Part shown: positions 9,061-20,210 of the stretch, in pieces
Numbering within the stretch: the stretch's first letter is position 1
Layout: each line of letters opens with the position of its first letter
Source of the DNA: Linum tenue
Lineage: Eukaryota > Streptophyta > Magnoliopsida > Malpighiales > Linaceae
Reading direction: 5' to 3'
DNA: 64,000 nt
NCBI GenBank assembly: GCA_946122785.1
Contig: CAMGYJ010000007.1
Span: 40,759,587-40,823,586, forward strand
Made by a program: the position numbers and the translations under genes
Notes under the pieces: generated by a model
What the model was told of the DNA's origin: nothing
What the model saw: only the letters and a program-made list of their open reading frames with translations
Databases searched by the model: none

Positions 9061-11806
9061 TCAGAAAAAAGGGAAAAAGAAATGCAAACCGTGGTGGGGT
9101 TGCCTCTCCACCAGCGCTTCTTTACCGTCTTTTAGCTGGACGCCCATGGTGGATACCCAGGGATGTGCAGGAACAGGTGCCTCCAAGAGCGGATCCACAT
9201 CGTTCTTGAGGTACAGCTTTAGATGATGGCAATGCACCCGACGGGTACAACCACCGGCATTGGTCAGCACGACCTGGCCATCCGGCAGGATGCAAGCGAG
9301 TGAGTACTCGGATGGCCAGGGTGATCGTGATGCAGGAGGTGGGACCAGCTCATAGTGGTCGCCACCTTTCTTCTGAGTAGGCCTAGGCACCTGCTGCTTC
9401 GGCCGCCACTCCTCTTTGAGCTTTTTATTCGGTGGTGAGGCTGGAGGGAGCGGCGGCGAAGAAGTGAGAGGGGGGTCCTGCAAAATGGGAGGTGCAGAAG
9501 GATACACAACATGCTCGTGTACCTGATCAGAAATGGCATGCACAGGTGTGACAGTAATCATAGCACAGTGATCGAAATCAGTCACATAAAAGTAGCCTGT
9601 TCATTCCCAGCACGCAGGATCAGTTTACCATCATGCACATCAATAAGTGCCTTGGCGGTGGCAAGAAATGGTCTCCCTAAAATCAAAGGCACATCCACAT
9701 CATCATTTATATCCAGAATAATAAAATCAACAGGATATGTGAATGCACCCACTTTAACAAGCAGACCCTCTATGATACCCCTAGGATGCACAACGGATCG
9801 GTCAGCTAGTTGAATGCTCATCCTAGTAGGGCTAAGTTCACCTAGGTCTAGCTTTTTGAACAATTTGTATGGCATGACATTAATGCTAGCGCCTAGGTCC
9901 GCCAAGGACTTTCCTATATGCATGCTGCCAATAGTAAGAGGGATAGTAAAACTCCCTGGGTCCTTTCGCTTTTTGGGCAGCTTGTTCTGCAGGACAGCAG
10001 AACATTCCTCGCTCAGCAGCACTGTCGAGAGATCCCCAAGTTTCTTCTTGTTGGAGAGGAGACCTTTCATGAACTTCGCGTACTTGGGCATCTTCGACAG
10101 TGCCTCCACAAATGGTATGCTGATGTTGAGCTGCTTCAACATTGCCATAAACTTGGCAAACTCAGTCTCCAGCTTGTCTTTGTGTAGGCGAGTGGGGAAG
10201 GGAAGCTGGGGTACATGCTCCTTAACCACATGATTGTGGCTTGGGAGCTGGGGCTTCCTTCTCCACCCGCACTTCTGCATCATCGGCTGGAAGTGCTGAA
10301 GCAGGTAGTGGTTCCTCCTGCCTGGTCGGGGCAGGATCGCCGATGTGAGCTTGCCACTCCTGGTGAAGATGGCATCCAGCTGCTCGTGCGGCTCACGTGG
10401 ATTGGGGATGGTGGTGGCAGGTAGAGTCCCCGGGGCCCGGGCAGTAAGTTGGCGCGCTAGGGCACCGACTTGGTGCTGTAAATCTTGCAGAATAGCACCC
10501 TGGTTCCTCTGTCCTACCTCCAGAGAGGCTATGCTCTGGTCCACCCTCGTGAAATTTGCCTGGCTGGTGGTCATGAATGCCGCCAAAATATTCTTCAGAT
10601 CGGTCATCTGGTTATCGGCAGCTGGGGCTGCTGCTGGCTCGACATACTGTCGCTGGGGCTGCTGGAATGGCTGCCCCTGCCTAGGCTGGTAGGGCTGCTG
10701 CTGTGGTGGTGGCCCCTGCCTAGCCTGGAAGGGCTGCCTCTGCTGAAAACCACCTGCTGGTGCTGACACTGAGCTACTGGAGGCGTAGCTACACCTCGGC
10801 CCGGAAGGAGACTGTTGGGCTGCTTCAACGTCTGCACCAATTCAGCCACCTGCTGTTCTAACCCGGACCTGGCCTCCATAGCATGCACACCCCGGTCCCG
10901 GGAATGTCTACCTCTGCTGCTCTGCCCCCAGGAATGATCGCGGGCAGCCAAGGTACTGATCATCTGGTTCAGCTCGGGTGGAGTCTTAGTAAGAATATCC
11001 CCTCCTGGGCATAGAGACTCGATCACCCTCTGGCTGTCTGGAGTGAGGGCGCTGTAGAAGTTCCCCACTGTGAATGCATCGCTGAAGCCATGATGGGGAC
11101 ACTTCCAGAAGTATCCCATGTACCGCTCCCATGCATCACGAAGTGACTCATCTGGCTCTTGGCGGAAGTGAGTGATCTCCCGCTGAATCTCTGTGGTCTT
11201 CGATGCCGGATAGTACCTGTGCACGAACTTGTCAGCCAGATCGTCCCAAGAAGTGATGGACAGTGGGGGCTGGGTCTCCAACCACCTCTTAGCATTCCCC
11301 GCCAGAGAATGGGGGAAGAGGTGAAGGCGGATTGCGTCATCCGGAACACCGTTCAGCTTGAACCCGTTTGTCAGCTGCAGAAAACGGGAAAGATGTGCCC
11401 GGGCCTCATCATCCTTCAAGCCATGGAACTGGATAGAGGATGTAATGAGTTGAATCCAGCATGGCTTGATCTCGAAGTTGTTTGCTGGAATTGGCGGATA
11501 GAGGATGACCGGGCGGATGTCAGCAATCCGCGGAGTGTAGTAGTACTCCAAGGTGGGTCCCGGTGGTGGTGGATGATGATGGGCCCCAGCTCCCTGGGGA
11601 TTGGGGTCGTTCCCCAGGATCTGGTTCACCGGAGGTGGGTTTTGATCGCCTTCCATCTCGTACTCGTCCTCGGACTCGATGCTCAATTGGCCGTCTCTGC
11701 GCTCCACCGTAGCCAGTCTAGCTCGCTGTTGTCTCCGAAGTTGGTTGCAGGTGCGTTCAATCTCAGGATTCAACGGCAGTAAACCTCCCGACTGGCTACG
11801 GGTCAT
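9061..11806 (-). pseudogene. element 1 gag-protease, frameshifted
   Basis: The start is the ATG at 11806 (MTRSQSGGLLPLNPEIERTC). Gag spans 11806 to about 10900 and contains the retrotransposon gag core (AGNAKRWLETQP through LTKTPPELNQM). Compared with the intact homologue in element 2 (46330-49194), a 193-bp deletion near 10775 removes the zinc knuckle and shifts the frame. A compensated shift garbles about 10240-10350, and a one-base loss near 9590 shifts it again. The aspartic protease (SLADLGASINVMPYKLF, then LILGRPFLATAKALIDVHDG) lies at about 9600-9950. The end (ILPDGQVVLTNAGG...VHCHHLKLYL) resembles an integrase C-terminus rather than a protease. No polymerase lies between. Confidence 0.85.
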
Positions 11807-11931
11807 GCACTATCTGCACACAATCAAGCAATGCAAACCCGTGAAGGCACAAGTGGGAAGGAACAAACACTCAATGCGAAAATGAAAATGCTAAAGTAAC
11901 AGAAATCATTTTTCTTCAACAACCTAGCCGT

Positions 11932-11948
11932 CCCCGGCAACGGCGCCA
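11932..11948 (-). other. element 1 primer-binding site (tRNA-Asp)
   Basis: Minus-strand TGGCGCCGTTGCCGGGG is complementary to the 3' end of plant tRNA-Asp(GTC), as usual for Athila elements. It lies six bases from the LTR end. Confidence 0.85.
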
Positions 11949-11954
11949 AAAACT

Positions 11955-13318
11955 TGACTCACTCCTACTGTCACTATAGAAAATGGCCAAGTGTAACCAC
12001 TTTCTAAAGCGTAGTATAGCGGGTTTGGGTTTTAATGTCAACCCGGGTCCTAAATGTGATGAAACTTCAGTGAATTCTCGTTATCTAGCAGTGAACTTTT
12101 AGTGCAGATTCAAACAAACAAAAACACAAAGCAAGTTTAACGGTTGTTCAAGTCAAGAGAGGTCACCCGGATATGGTTCCCCCTAGACTGCAGTTAAGCC
12201 GGATTGCAATTTACCAAGTTCAGTTTTTATGAAAGTTATACTGCGGAAGGTTCTTAACTAGCCTGAAGTCTCGACTAAAGGTCTTCAGACCCTCTCAATC
12301 TGAGTCTCGAGCGGGCGACTAACCTCCACCGGAGTAAACAGACTGAGGCCCTAACGAACCAAACCTCCACTACCGAATGGAATTCGGTACAGAATAGCGA
12401 ATTGGCTCCTCGACTAAAGTCACCAATTCACTATCTTCAATTAAGGGTACTCTATCAACCTAGGCAGATATTCTCATTCTAGGTCAAAGCAGAAACAACA
12501 GGAATTTGATCAGGATTCAAGTCATTCAATCATTCAAACCTCAATCGAATATAATCAATTCACAAACTCTGTACTTGGGTTCATACAATCAGACCTAGCA
12601 TACAAATCTAGGGTTCCCCATACCCAGATGAATGGGGGAACTACTCCATAGAGAAAGAAGCAAAAGCAGATTCAGACGCGGAAATCATACTGTGAAGACG
12701 GATTTCTGCTCCTGGACGTTTAATCGGCACTTCTCCAAGCTCAAGCCGGGCTCCAATGGTGATGAAGATCAAGCTATGACACTTGGGAACTCTGGTTCGT
12801 CGCTTTCTCTCTCTAGGAATCGCTTTCTCTCTCAAAAACTCGGAACCCCCCAATGTTGGCCTTCTTCTTCCTTTTATCAGCTGCCAGATCGCGATACCCG
12901 GTCGAAATACCCGGTCGGGTATTTTGAGTCTCGACCGGGTATAAATGGAACGCGCCGTTTCATCCAGGGGAAAAATCCCCGGTCTGACTTCATAATCCCC
13001 GACCGGGGATTTAAGCCATTTGCCCGGGCCCCCTTCTGTTTCTCACGGACGCCCGAAGTGAAAATTACCCGACCATGGCCAGAAAATACCCGGTCAGGTA
13101 TTCCTGCCTTTGGCCGGGTATTTTGGCTTATCAGCCCCCTTCGTCCCAACTTCGCTCCTTTCGACCCAGAACTCGTTTCTCCGCCTCGATTCCAACGCCG
13201 GGTCCTGAAATATGACATAAACACACAACCTAGCGTGAAATCGGCTTAAAACACGAGATTCCACATCACAAACGGCTTCAGAAAAGGGGTGAAAACATGT
13301 GTAATTATCGGTCTATCA
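11955..13318 (-). repeat. element 1, 5' LTR
   Basis: 1364 bp, TGACTC...TATCA on the plus strand, about 98-99% identical by eye to the copy at 3936-5299. The palindrome array is at 12889-13124. A plus-strand frame of 205 codons (12632-13249) crosses it but is antisense to the element and not conserved as protein in elements 2 or 4. Confidence 0.95.
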
Positions 13319-13323
13319 GGAGG

Positions 13324-13459
13324 TCTTAGGTTCGATCCCCCACTCCTCCAGTTGGTGTTCCCGGAGGCACCTTGAGTGAGTGCCGGAGACTTGTCTCATT
13401 CATATTGTGGGGTGGCATGTGGGGTTTAGGTTTCCTGGGTAATAAAAAAAAAAAAAAAT
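13324..13459 (+). mobile_element. tRNA-derived SINE, 3' part
   Basis: Continues the SINE from 3935. Box-B-like GGTTCGATCCC at about 13330, then the body TTGGTGTTCCCGGAGGCACC, the tail TTTCCTGGGTAATAAAAA with a run of 15 A, and the second ATTACACAAGT duplication at 13460-13470. It lacks about 60 bases of body that the copy at 26012-26263 retains. Confidence 0.88.
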
Positions 13460-13568
13460 ATTACACAAGTGATTGTAGGAGGTTCTCAAGTATAAAATAT
13501 CCCTATATTTATTGGAAATATGGTATAAGTCACCCCAGGTAAGGCCAACACTTATTTGTGTCTTCCCT

Positions 13569-13887
13569 AGAGGTGTCAATTTGGCTTGTGTTTTCGGTTT
13601 TACCCGAACCAATAAGAAGTATTTTTGAGTTTTCGATTTCAGTTTTGTTTAGGGTTCGGGTTTTTTGGTTTTCGGATTTTATTTTCGGGTTTAGCTAAAC
13701 ATATAAACGCATCATATCCCATAGGGTGTTTTTGATTTTTGGGTTTCGATTTTGCCTTAACCGAACCCGAAACCGTTAAAAGATTTTTCGATTTCGATTG
13801 TTTCGAGTTCGATTTTCAAAGGATAGCGAATTTTGAATTTTCGGGTTTCAATTTGGGTAACTGAACCCGAACCGAAAAATAGCCTAG
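13569..13887. mobile_element. small hAT-like non-autonomous element
   Basis: Flanked by a perfect 8-bp repeat TCTTCCCT (13561-13568 and 13888-13895), the hAT duplication length. The interior is AT-rich and made of repeated TTCGGGTTT / AACCCGAA motifs. The start AGAGGTGTCAATTTGG resembles common plant hAT MITE termini, but the terminal inverted repeat is poor. Confidence 0.55.
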
Positions 13888-13895
13888 TCTTCCCT

Positions 13896-14389
13896 TTATT
13901 GTCAAGAAATGCTTATACCACTTGTGAAAAAAGTTGAAGAGCATTGACAATAAAAGCCAAACCCCATGTGAGAATCTCCCTTTTTCTCCAACACCCGGAT
14001 TTCCCCTCTATTGTTGGCAAAATAAGATTCACAAAAAATAAAACAAAATAATTCTACGATGCAAAAAATTTAGAAATAATAGAACAACATAGACAAGAGA
14101 CAGAGCAGCATCACATTGTTTTTATGTGTGTTTATTTGTATCAACAAGAGCAACAACCTATATCTGAATTCTGAAGCTTCATTCTCCTTCAACCACAGCT
14201 CATAGGTACATAGGATACAAAAGATGACAACTCATTTGTCTCCCCAAGCCCCCTTTGATATGAAACACTTGGGACCCAACCCTATCAATAATTGTTGAAG
14301 AACATGGAATTTGAGGTTCCAAAACGAAACTCTGATTGCATCAGGTTAAGGTCACAACAAATGGTTGCCAACTTTATCTGATTTTTTAC
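13896..14389. other. unannotated AT-rich stretch
   Basis: I see no gene, clear repeat end or promoter here. Confidence 0.5.
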
Positions 14390-14935
14390 TTTTTTTTTAT
14401 TTTTTACAAAAGATAATTTTGTATTGATTAAAAATAGATCGAATACATTACACTCTGGAATACAACCAGGAAAGAAAATAAAAAAGACGACTCATCGTCG
14501 GGTATAAAAAAAGGTATTTCTAATAACCAAGTGAACTACCTTATTGTTATTTCGACTTACAAAATGTACATGAAGCCCATTATGATTTGCCAACAAACAA
14601 AAAACTTCTTTGAGAATTGCGCCAGAAAAATTATCTTGTCCATTGGTCTAGTTTATCTTATCAATGACCACCTTCGCTTCCCCTTCAAAACGAACCTACA
14701 AGAGGCCACAATCCAAACACCACTGGATGGCCTCACGAAGGACTAATAATTCTAATATTAGTGGATCATCAATATAATCGATATGTACTCCCCTAGCCAA
14801 GAAAACCGAACCACTATGATCTTTAATCACCATTCCTCCCACCAAGTGTGAACCATTCCGTGTTGCACCATCCCACATGCATGTGACCGAAACAGGGTTT
14901 GAAGCGCGTTCTCAATCTGGGGGAAGCTGAGGTCA
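14390..14935 (-). mobile_element. LINE 3' end with RNase H-like fragment
   Basis: On the minus strand, 14878 down to about 14530 reads as the C-terminal RNase H-like domain of plant LINEs: MWDGATRNGSHLVGGMVIKD, LVLREAIQWCLDCGL, then after a stop FEGEAKVVIDK and VSRNNNKVVHLV. An A-rich 3' tail follows at about 14430-14385. In-frame stops show it is dead. Confidence 0.75.
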
Positions 14936-16000
14936 CCCTGTCAATTGGTAAACCGAACCACCGTTTGATTTTTTATTTTTTAAAATGACGATCATGATTG
15001 AAAAGTGGTAGTTTTGAAAAAAAAAAAACATATAAAATTACTACCCATATTGTCACGGTGACACTATATAGTAGTCACCATGTCCACTTCCTTTTTATCT
15101 TTTATATATTTTTATCTTTGCCCATTCCTCATACAACCAAAAATGTTTTGAGTACACTCAAGCATTAACGCTTAAGACCTCATCACATACCCACAATACT
15201 CAGGGTTCCATCATTACCCACTCGCCTCTAACTAAGACCCCCAATAATTTAAGTGTCATCAAACGGAACTGAATAAATGAGTGCTTTACACAAGAAATCA
15301 TTCACTTTAGAAATCAAATATACATGTCCCATATAATTACAAAACGAGACAAAATGACTAACTGTAAGTTGTTATAACGCCACACACTCTTGTGATTAAT
15401 GAAGAAGATAATTGAGTTTGGCCTAATATACGCCACATAGGTAGCTATACTTGGTGACTGGTGAGAAATAAGTATGCTCTTCAATTGGCGGTTGTGGGTT
15501 CAGTAGTAGTCCTTCATGAATCCGGATTAGTTGTGGTCTGGGATTCACATGATATGATATTCGTCTCCAAAAGTCAAGTTTTTTCTGGGCCGGTTGGATT
15601 CCTGTGGTTTTCTTCTGTACAGGGCAGCGCCATTTCCTTGTGGGGTGTTCTTATGACTTACGAGTACCCTAGAAATTGGCCAAAGGACCACCTCCCATTT
15701 ATTACGATGAAAGGGAGTTGCCAAGGACTGGACAACCAAACATAAGGCATCTGTTCCAGCTTTGTGCTTTGGGCTACGAGAAACACAAACTTGGGCCTAT
15801 CCATTGGAGACAGATGGCAGGAGAAGCTCTAAAAAGTTGCGAATGGGCCACTTTTGGGCCTCCGAAACACTTCCTCAGAGGTTGTGGTCTGAAATTCCCA
15901 TTGGGCCTCTGTCTGCACGAAGAGTTGGAATGCCGGCAAACTTGATTAAAAATGCTTGAATGTATGGTCCATAATCTATAATTTCAAAATTTTATTTTTG
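14936..16000. other. unannotated stretch
   Basis: No recognisable gene. A plus-strand frame of 94 codons (15461-15745) and its neighbours have no known domain and no supporting signals. AT-rich with short homopolymers. Confidence 0.45.
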
Positions 16001-16039
16001 GCCATTAGATCTCTTTATTAAAGAGAACAAACAAAGATC

Positions 16040-16520
16040 AATTGTTTTTTTTACATGACACGAATCCTATAGACTATGCAACCACGTAACAAAGTCAAAC
16101 CTCGTAAACAATCGAGGCGACAAAGATACAGCTTCCTGGGGCACCAAATGAGCCACTCTGTTCGCGCTCCTACCAACGAAATCAAGGTTGAGTACATCTC
16201 CACTAGTAAGCATCACCACTTTGTCCTGCAAGAGAGCTCCTCAACGAGCATCCTTCACATCTCTAAGCCGACATTTATCAATCAGAACCTTAGCATCCCT
16301 TGTAAAAATCATATGTCGGAAACCATTTCGTTGACAAAAAGAAAGAGCATCTCTTAAAGCCAAAGCTTCCAGTAAGAATGGTGCGAAGATCCCTTCATAT
16401 CATGTTGCAGTTCAAATTTCAAATTTCATGGCTTCTGAGTTATTGTAGGAAGCCAGAGAAAGCCCTTTTCATCGGATAAAGTTGGAGACAGCACGGAAGG
16501 CGTCCACCATTCCTACAAGT
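16040..16520 (-). mobile_element. LINE 3' end with RNase H-like fragment
   Basis: On the minus strand the region carries ALALRDALSFCQRNGFRHMI, then DAKVLIDKCRLRDVKDAR, a stop, and LDFVGRSANRVAHLV, in the order expected for the RNase H-like tail of a plant LINE. It is a distinct, diverged copy from 14390-14935 and carries stops. Confidence 0.7.
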
Positions 16521-16879
16521 AGCTATTTATTCCTTTTTACACTCTACTATATTCGGAACCCCATATCGACAAAGAACATGAGAGATCCATGGTTCATAAG
16601 TAAGAAACAGACCTTAAATGACAAGAAGTGTTTTGGGGTGAAATGAATGGGTTCTTGTAATAACTCCAAAGTTAAACGTGCTCACTATGAAGCATTGCAA
16701 GGATGAAAGGCCTTATTGGAAGTCACTTTGATATTTTCTTCAATGAAAAAATCATGAGGGTCTAGGCTGGGATACCAAGCAAGTGTTGAAAGAGGGGAAG
16801 TAGATTCTTGATCTACTGACTCCAGTTTGACTAAATGGACGTTCAAACTCCCTTAGGGTGATCAACTAAAAGTGCCATC
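16521..16879. other. unannotated stretch left of the chromovirus
   Basis: No gene seen. The missing 5' part of the chromovirus LTR would be expected here but is absent. Confidence 0.5.
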
Positions 16880-17036
16880 AAACTCCCTCATTTGTCATTC
16901 ATCCAGAAATAGAGAGCTTTCCATCTATAGAGTTTCTCCACACTTGTGAGTTTTAGTGATTGAGAGCTAGGCTGACTTAGCGCTCTAATGAGACTTGAGT
17001 GCTAAGTGTCGCATGACCAAGAGTTGATCCGTGACA
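16880..17036 (+). repeat. 5' LTR remnant of chromovirus
   Basis: Matches the last ~157 bp of the 3' LTR from CTCCCTCATTT to CCGTGACA. The first ~220 bp of the LTR are missing. Confidence 0.85.
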
Positions 17037-17038
17037 AG

Positions 17039-17050
17039 TGGTATCAGAGC
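17039..17050 (+). other. primer-binding site, initiator tRNA-Met
   Basis: TGGTATCAGAGC two bases after the 5' LTR end, the standard plant initiator-Met complement. Confidence 0.9.
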
Positions 17051-17089
17051 TAGTTTGTGACTCATCAAGTGAGAAAGAATCTCGAAGAG

Positions 17090-18130
17090 ATGGCTGGATC
17101 CAGAAGCGAAGTTCTCAACGAGGAGCAACTACGCGGTCGTGAGCAAAAGAAGGAAGCAAACAAGAAACAGTGAGATAGATATACTCGAGATCCTTTGGTT
17201 GCACTCGAGGAGAGGCTCACGAAGGCGGAGACAAAGATTTCAAAGCACACCACCATGTTCGAAGACATGGAGTCGAACTTCGATCAAGTCAGCGCAGAGG
17301 TGCAGACCTTGAAGGGCGACGTGCAAGGTATGATTACTCGAATGGCAGGTTTGGAGGTGGGATTAAAAGCTTTTCGAGAGGAGTTCGTAACCATCTATCA
17401 CCAACGCCATCAAGTCATTGAAGGAGACCGTCGTGGCCAAGTAGTGAAGTAAGGGAAGAGTTTGAAGAGCTTCGAGGAGAACTGAATCTCGTCAAGCGAG
17501 CCATGGCTAACAGACCTGGCGCGACTCAATCTACTGCAGACATGTCAAGGCCGAAGAATTTCGGAGGCTCAAGGAACGCGAGGGAATTGGAAAATTTTCT
17601 TTGGAGTCTTGACCAATATTTCAAGGCTTCGGGCGTCAATGACAATGAGGTGGTGCGCACCATCTCACTTTACTTGGTCAATACGGTCATGGTGTGGTGG
17701 AGGAGAAGACAAGGAGACGTCGAAAGAGGCACGTGTGAGATGAACACATGGGAGGATTTCCGTAGGGAAATCAAGAAGCAATTTTATCCGGAGAATGTGG
17801 AAATGGAGGCTTGTGCGAAGCTACGATGACTCACCCACACTGGCAGAATTTGAGAGTATGTCAAAGAACTCTCGGAATTTCTACTTGAGATCCCCGATCT
17901 TCCGTACAAGGAGGTTTTGTTTGGCTTCCTTTTCCGATTGAAGCCTTAAGAAAAGTTGGAGCTTGAAAGGCGTGGAGTGCAAGATCTTGCTACTGCCTTG
18001 GCAACGACAAAGGCTCTCATGGAGTACAAGAAGAGCGAGAGGCCAAGCGAGTCGAAGAACTCAAAGAGAAAGGAGGAGGAGATCATTGACAACACTCCAA
18101 AGAAGGGAAAGGCACGTACCAACATGGGGG
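17090..18130 (+). pseudogene. chromovirus gag, broken
   Basis: An ATG at 17090 opens a charged N-terminus that stops after about 27 codons (TGA near 17171). The frame at 17195-17452 gives a coiled-coil-like segment (EERLTKAETKISKHTTMFED). The conserved gag core lies at 17503-17829 (FGGSRNARELENFLWSLDQY, VNTVMVWWRRR, WEDFRREIKKQFYP). At least three stops or shifts separate these pieces, so no functional gag is made. Confidence 0.8.
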
Positions 18131-18131
18131 C

Positions 18132-18632
18132 TTGAGAAAGGGAGCAAGACATAGTAACTATGATAAACCCATGTCTTGTTTCCTTTGTAACGGTCCACAT
18201 AAGGTGCGGGATTTCCCAAAGAAGAGCAAGCTAGTAGCCTTGGAGAAACAAGAGAGGGAGACCAAGGAAAATGCTAGGGAAGCGGATGGAAAGATAGGCT
18301 CCATGCGGAGGCTAGGCGCCGTCAAGTCGGGCGCTAATGAAATCGACAATGGGAGATTCTTTGTAATCACCCAATTCACGGAAGGCGAGGCGAGAGCATT
18401 GGTTGATACCGGTGCGACCGACAACTTCTTTAGAGTGGAGGAGGCGGAGCGCTTGAGGATTGCGTACGAGAAGAGGCAAGGATCGTTCAAGACCGTCAAC
18501 TCCGAGGCAATACCAATCCATGGGGTTGTCAAAAACGTGCCATTGAAGATTGAAGGTTGGGAAGGTGTTGCCGACTTCAGCCTCATCACAAGGATGATCA
18601 TCTGGTCATCCATGGTTGTAACTTCATGGTGA
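18132..18632 (+). pseudogene. chromovirus zinc knuckle and aspartic protease, broken
   Basis: The frame starts with a degenerate knuckle (CFLCNGPHKVRDF, with the last cysteine replaced by phenylalanine) and continues to the protease motif ALVDTGATDNFF. The active-site DTG is intact, but the frame ends at 18632 in a shift before the protease C-terminal half, which resumes in another frame (18557-18868). Confidence 0.75.
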
Positions 18633-18693
18633 AGGAGGGCACAGTGATGGCGATGAATTACAACACTCTCTGCCTTAATAAGGGAGATAAGTT

Positions 18694-19497
18694 TTGCGCG
18701 GTGAAGTTGTTGCGCGAAGAAGGGCCGAGAAGAGCTCCATCATCCATGCAAGTAGTGAATGGAGTGAAGAAGATGGAACCCATGTTCCTTGTTACTTTGC
18801 AGATGATGGAAGAAGGAGACTCAATGGCCACAACACCTCTCATCGAGGGTGTGTTGGAGGAGTCATAGACGTGATGCCAAAAGAGTTGCCAAAGAAGCTC
18901 CCGCCAAGAAAAGAAGTCGATCACAACATTGAGCTTGATCCGGGAGCAACGCCACCAGCGAGGTCACCTTATCGTATGGCCCCTCCCGAGTTGGAGGAAT
19001 TGAGGAAGCAACTAAAGGAGTTGATGGATGCTGGCTTCATGCAATCATCAAAATCCCCCTATGGAGCACTCGTGTTGTTCCAAAAGAAGAAGGATGGTTC
19101 GTTGCGGATGTGCATTGACTATCGAGCTATTAACAAGCTCACGGTGAAGAACAAGTGGCCAATCCCCAACATTGCCAACTTATTTGTTCAACTTGGAGAA
19201 GCAAAGTGGTTCACGAAGCTTGACCTTCGCTCGGGGTACTATCAAGTGAAGATAGCCAAGGGGGACGAAGTGAAGACTGCTTGCATGACGAGGTATAGCT
19301 CATACGAGTTCTTAGTTATACCTTTTGGTGTAACCAATGCTCATGCTACTTTTTGCACTCCAATGAATCAAGTATTCGAGCCGTTCTTGGATCGCTTCGT
19401 CGTGGTGTATTTGGATGACATCGTAGTGTACATCAACACACTCGATGAACATGCCGAGCACGTACGAAAAGTATTCCAATTCCTTCAAGACAACTAG
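18694..19497 (+). pseudogene. chromovirus reverse transcriptase, broken
   Basis: Contains the plant Ty3/gypsy RT order: [60 protein letters not shown] and the catalytic [11 protein letters not shown] stop at about 19495 ends the frame inside the thumb. The following RNase H region (19500-20200) continues with stops near 19633, 19732 and 19880. Confidence 0.85.
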
Positions 19498-20204
19498 ATA
19501 TATGTCAAGAAGAAGAAGTGCATGTTTTCCACCGCGGAGGTTCCTTTCCTCGGCCATATCATTGGTGGAGGCAAATTCAAGATGGACGGGGCGAGACAAG
19601 GATGTGAGCCACCATTGAGGGTCACCGAGTTGTGATCATTCCTCGGTCTGGCCAACGATTATAGGAGATTCATCAAGGGATACTCTACTCTTACAGCAAC
19701 TTTGACGGATCTTCTAAAGAAGAACAAGGCTTAGGAATGGTCGAATCGGTGCCATGAAGCTTTTGGGGTTTTGAAAGATGCGGTGATGAGCAAGCCATTG
19801 CTAGCACTTCCCGACCCCACCAAGTCGTATGAGGTACAAACTTACGCTTCCAATTTTGCTATCGGTGGTGTGTTGATGTAGGAGGGACACCCCACTGCAT
19901 TTGAGAGCCACAAGCTTAATGAGCCCGAAGAAGATATGCGGTGCAAAAAAAGAAGATGATGGCAGTGGTCCATTGTTTGAGAACATGGAGGCATTACTTG
20001 CTCGGGTTGAAGTTCGTGAAAAAGATGGACAACGTGGCGACGAGCTACTTCCTCACGCAGAAGAAGCTCAACCCCAAGCAAGCAAGGTTTCAAGATTTCC
20101 TCGCGGAGTTTGATTTTGTGTTGGAGTACAAGCCGGGGAAAGCCAGGTTTGTTGCTGATGCTCTTAGTCGAAAGAGCACACTTGCCTCCATCAGCCAGCC
20201 ATAG
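19498..20204 (+). pseudogene. chromovirus RT thumb and RNase H remnant
   Basis: Several plus-strand frames carry RNase H-type pieces, e.g. LAEFDFVLEYKPGKARFVAD followed by ALSRKS at 20100-20180, the usual C-terminal end of the Ty3/gypsy RNase H. Stops and shifts throughout. Confidence 0.7.
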
Positions 20205-20210
20205 TTCCCC

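Larger units (their letters stand above)
3936..13318 (-). mobile_element. Athila-like Ty3/gypsy LTR retrotransposon, non-autonomous (element 1)
   Basis: A complete insertion: two 1364-bp LTRs with TG...CA ends, a perfect 5-bp duplication GGAGG (3931-3935 and 13319-13323), a tRNA-Asp primer-binding site next to the right LTR, and a G-rich polypurine tract next to the left LTR. It therefore reads right to left. The interior carries a broken gag-protease frame (9061-11806), an internal palindrome array and TATA box (8585-8935), and a broken ATHILA-type ORF (6541-7997). No reverse transcriptase, RNase H or integrase core is present. By eye the LTRs differ at roughly 15-20 of 1364 positions, so the insertion is fairly recent. 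It landed inside a SINE. Confidence 0.95.

Noticed and set aside
12632..13249. 205-codon open frame on the plus strand across the element 1 LTR
   Set aside because: Antisense to the element, lies in LTR and palindrome array, and its translation is not conserved in the homologous LTRs of elements 2 and 4. The G+C-rich repeats simply lack stops.
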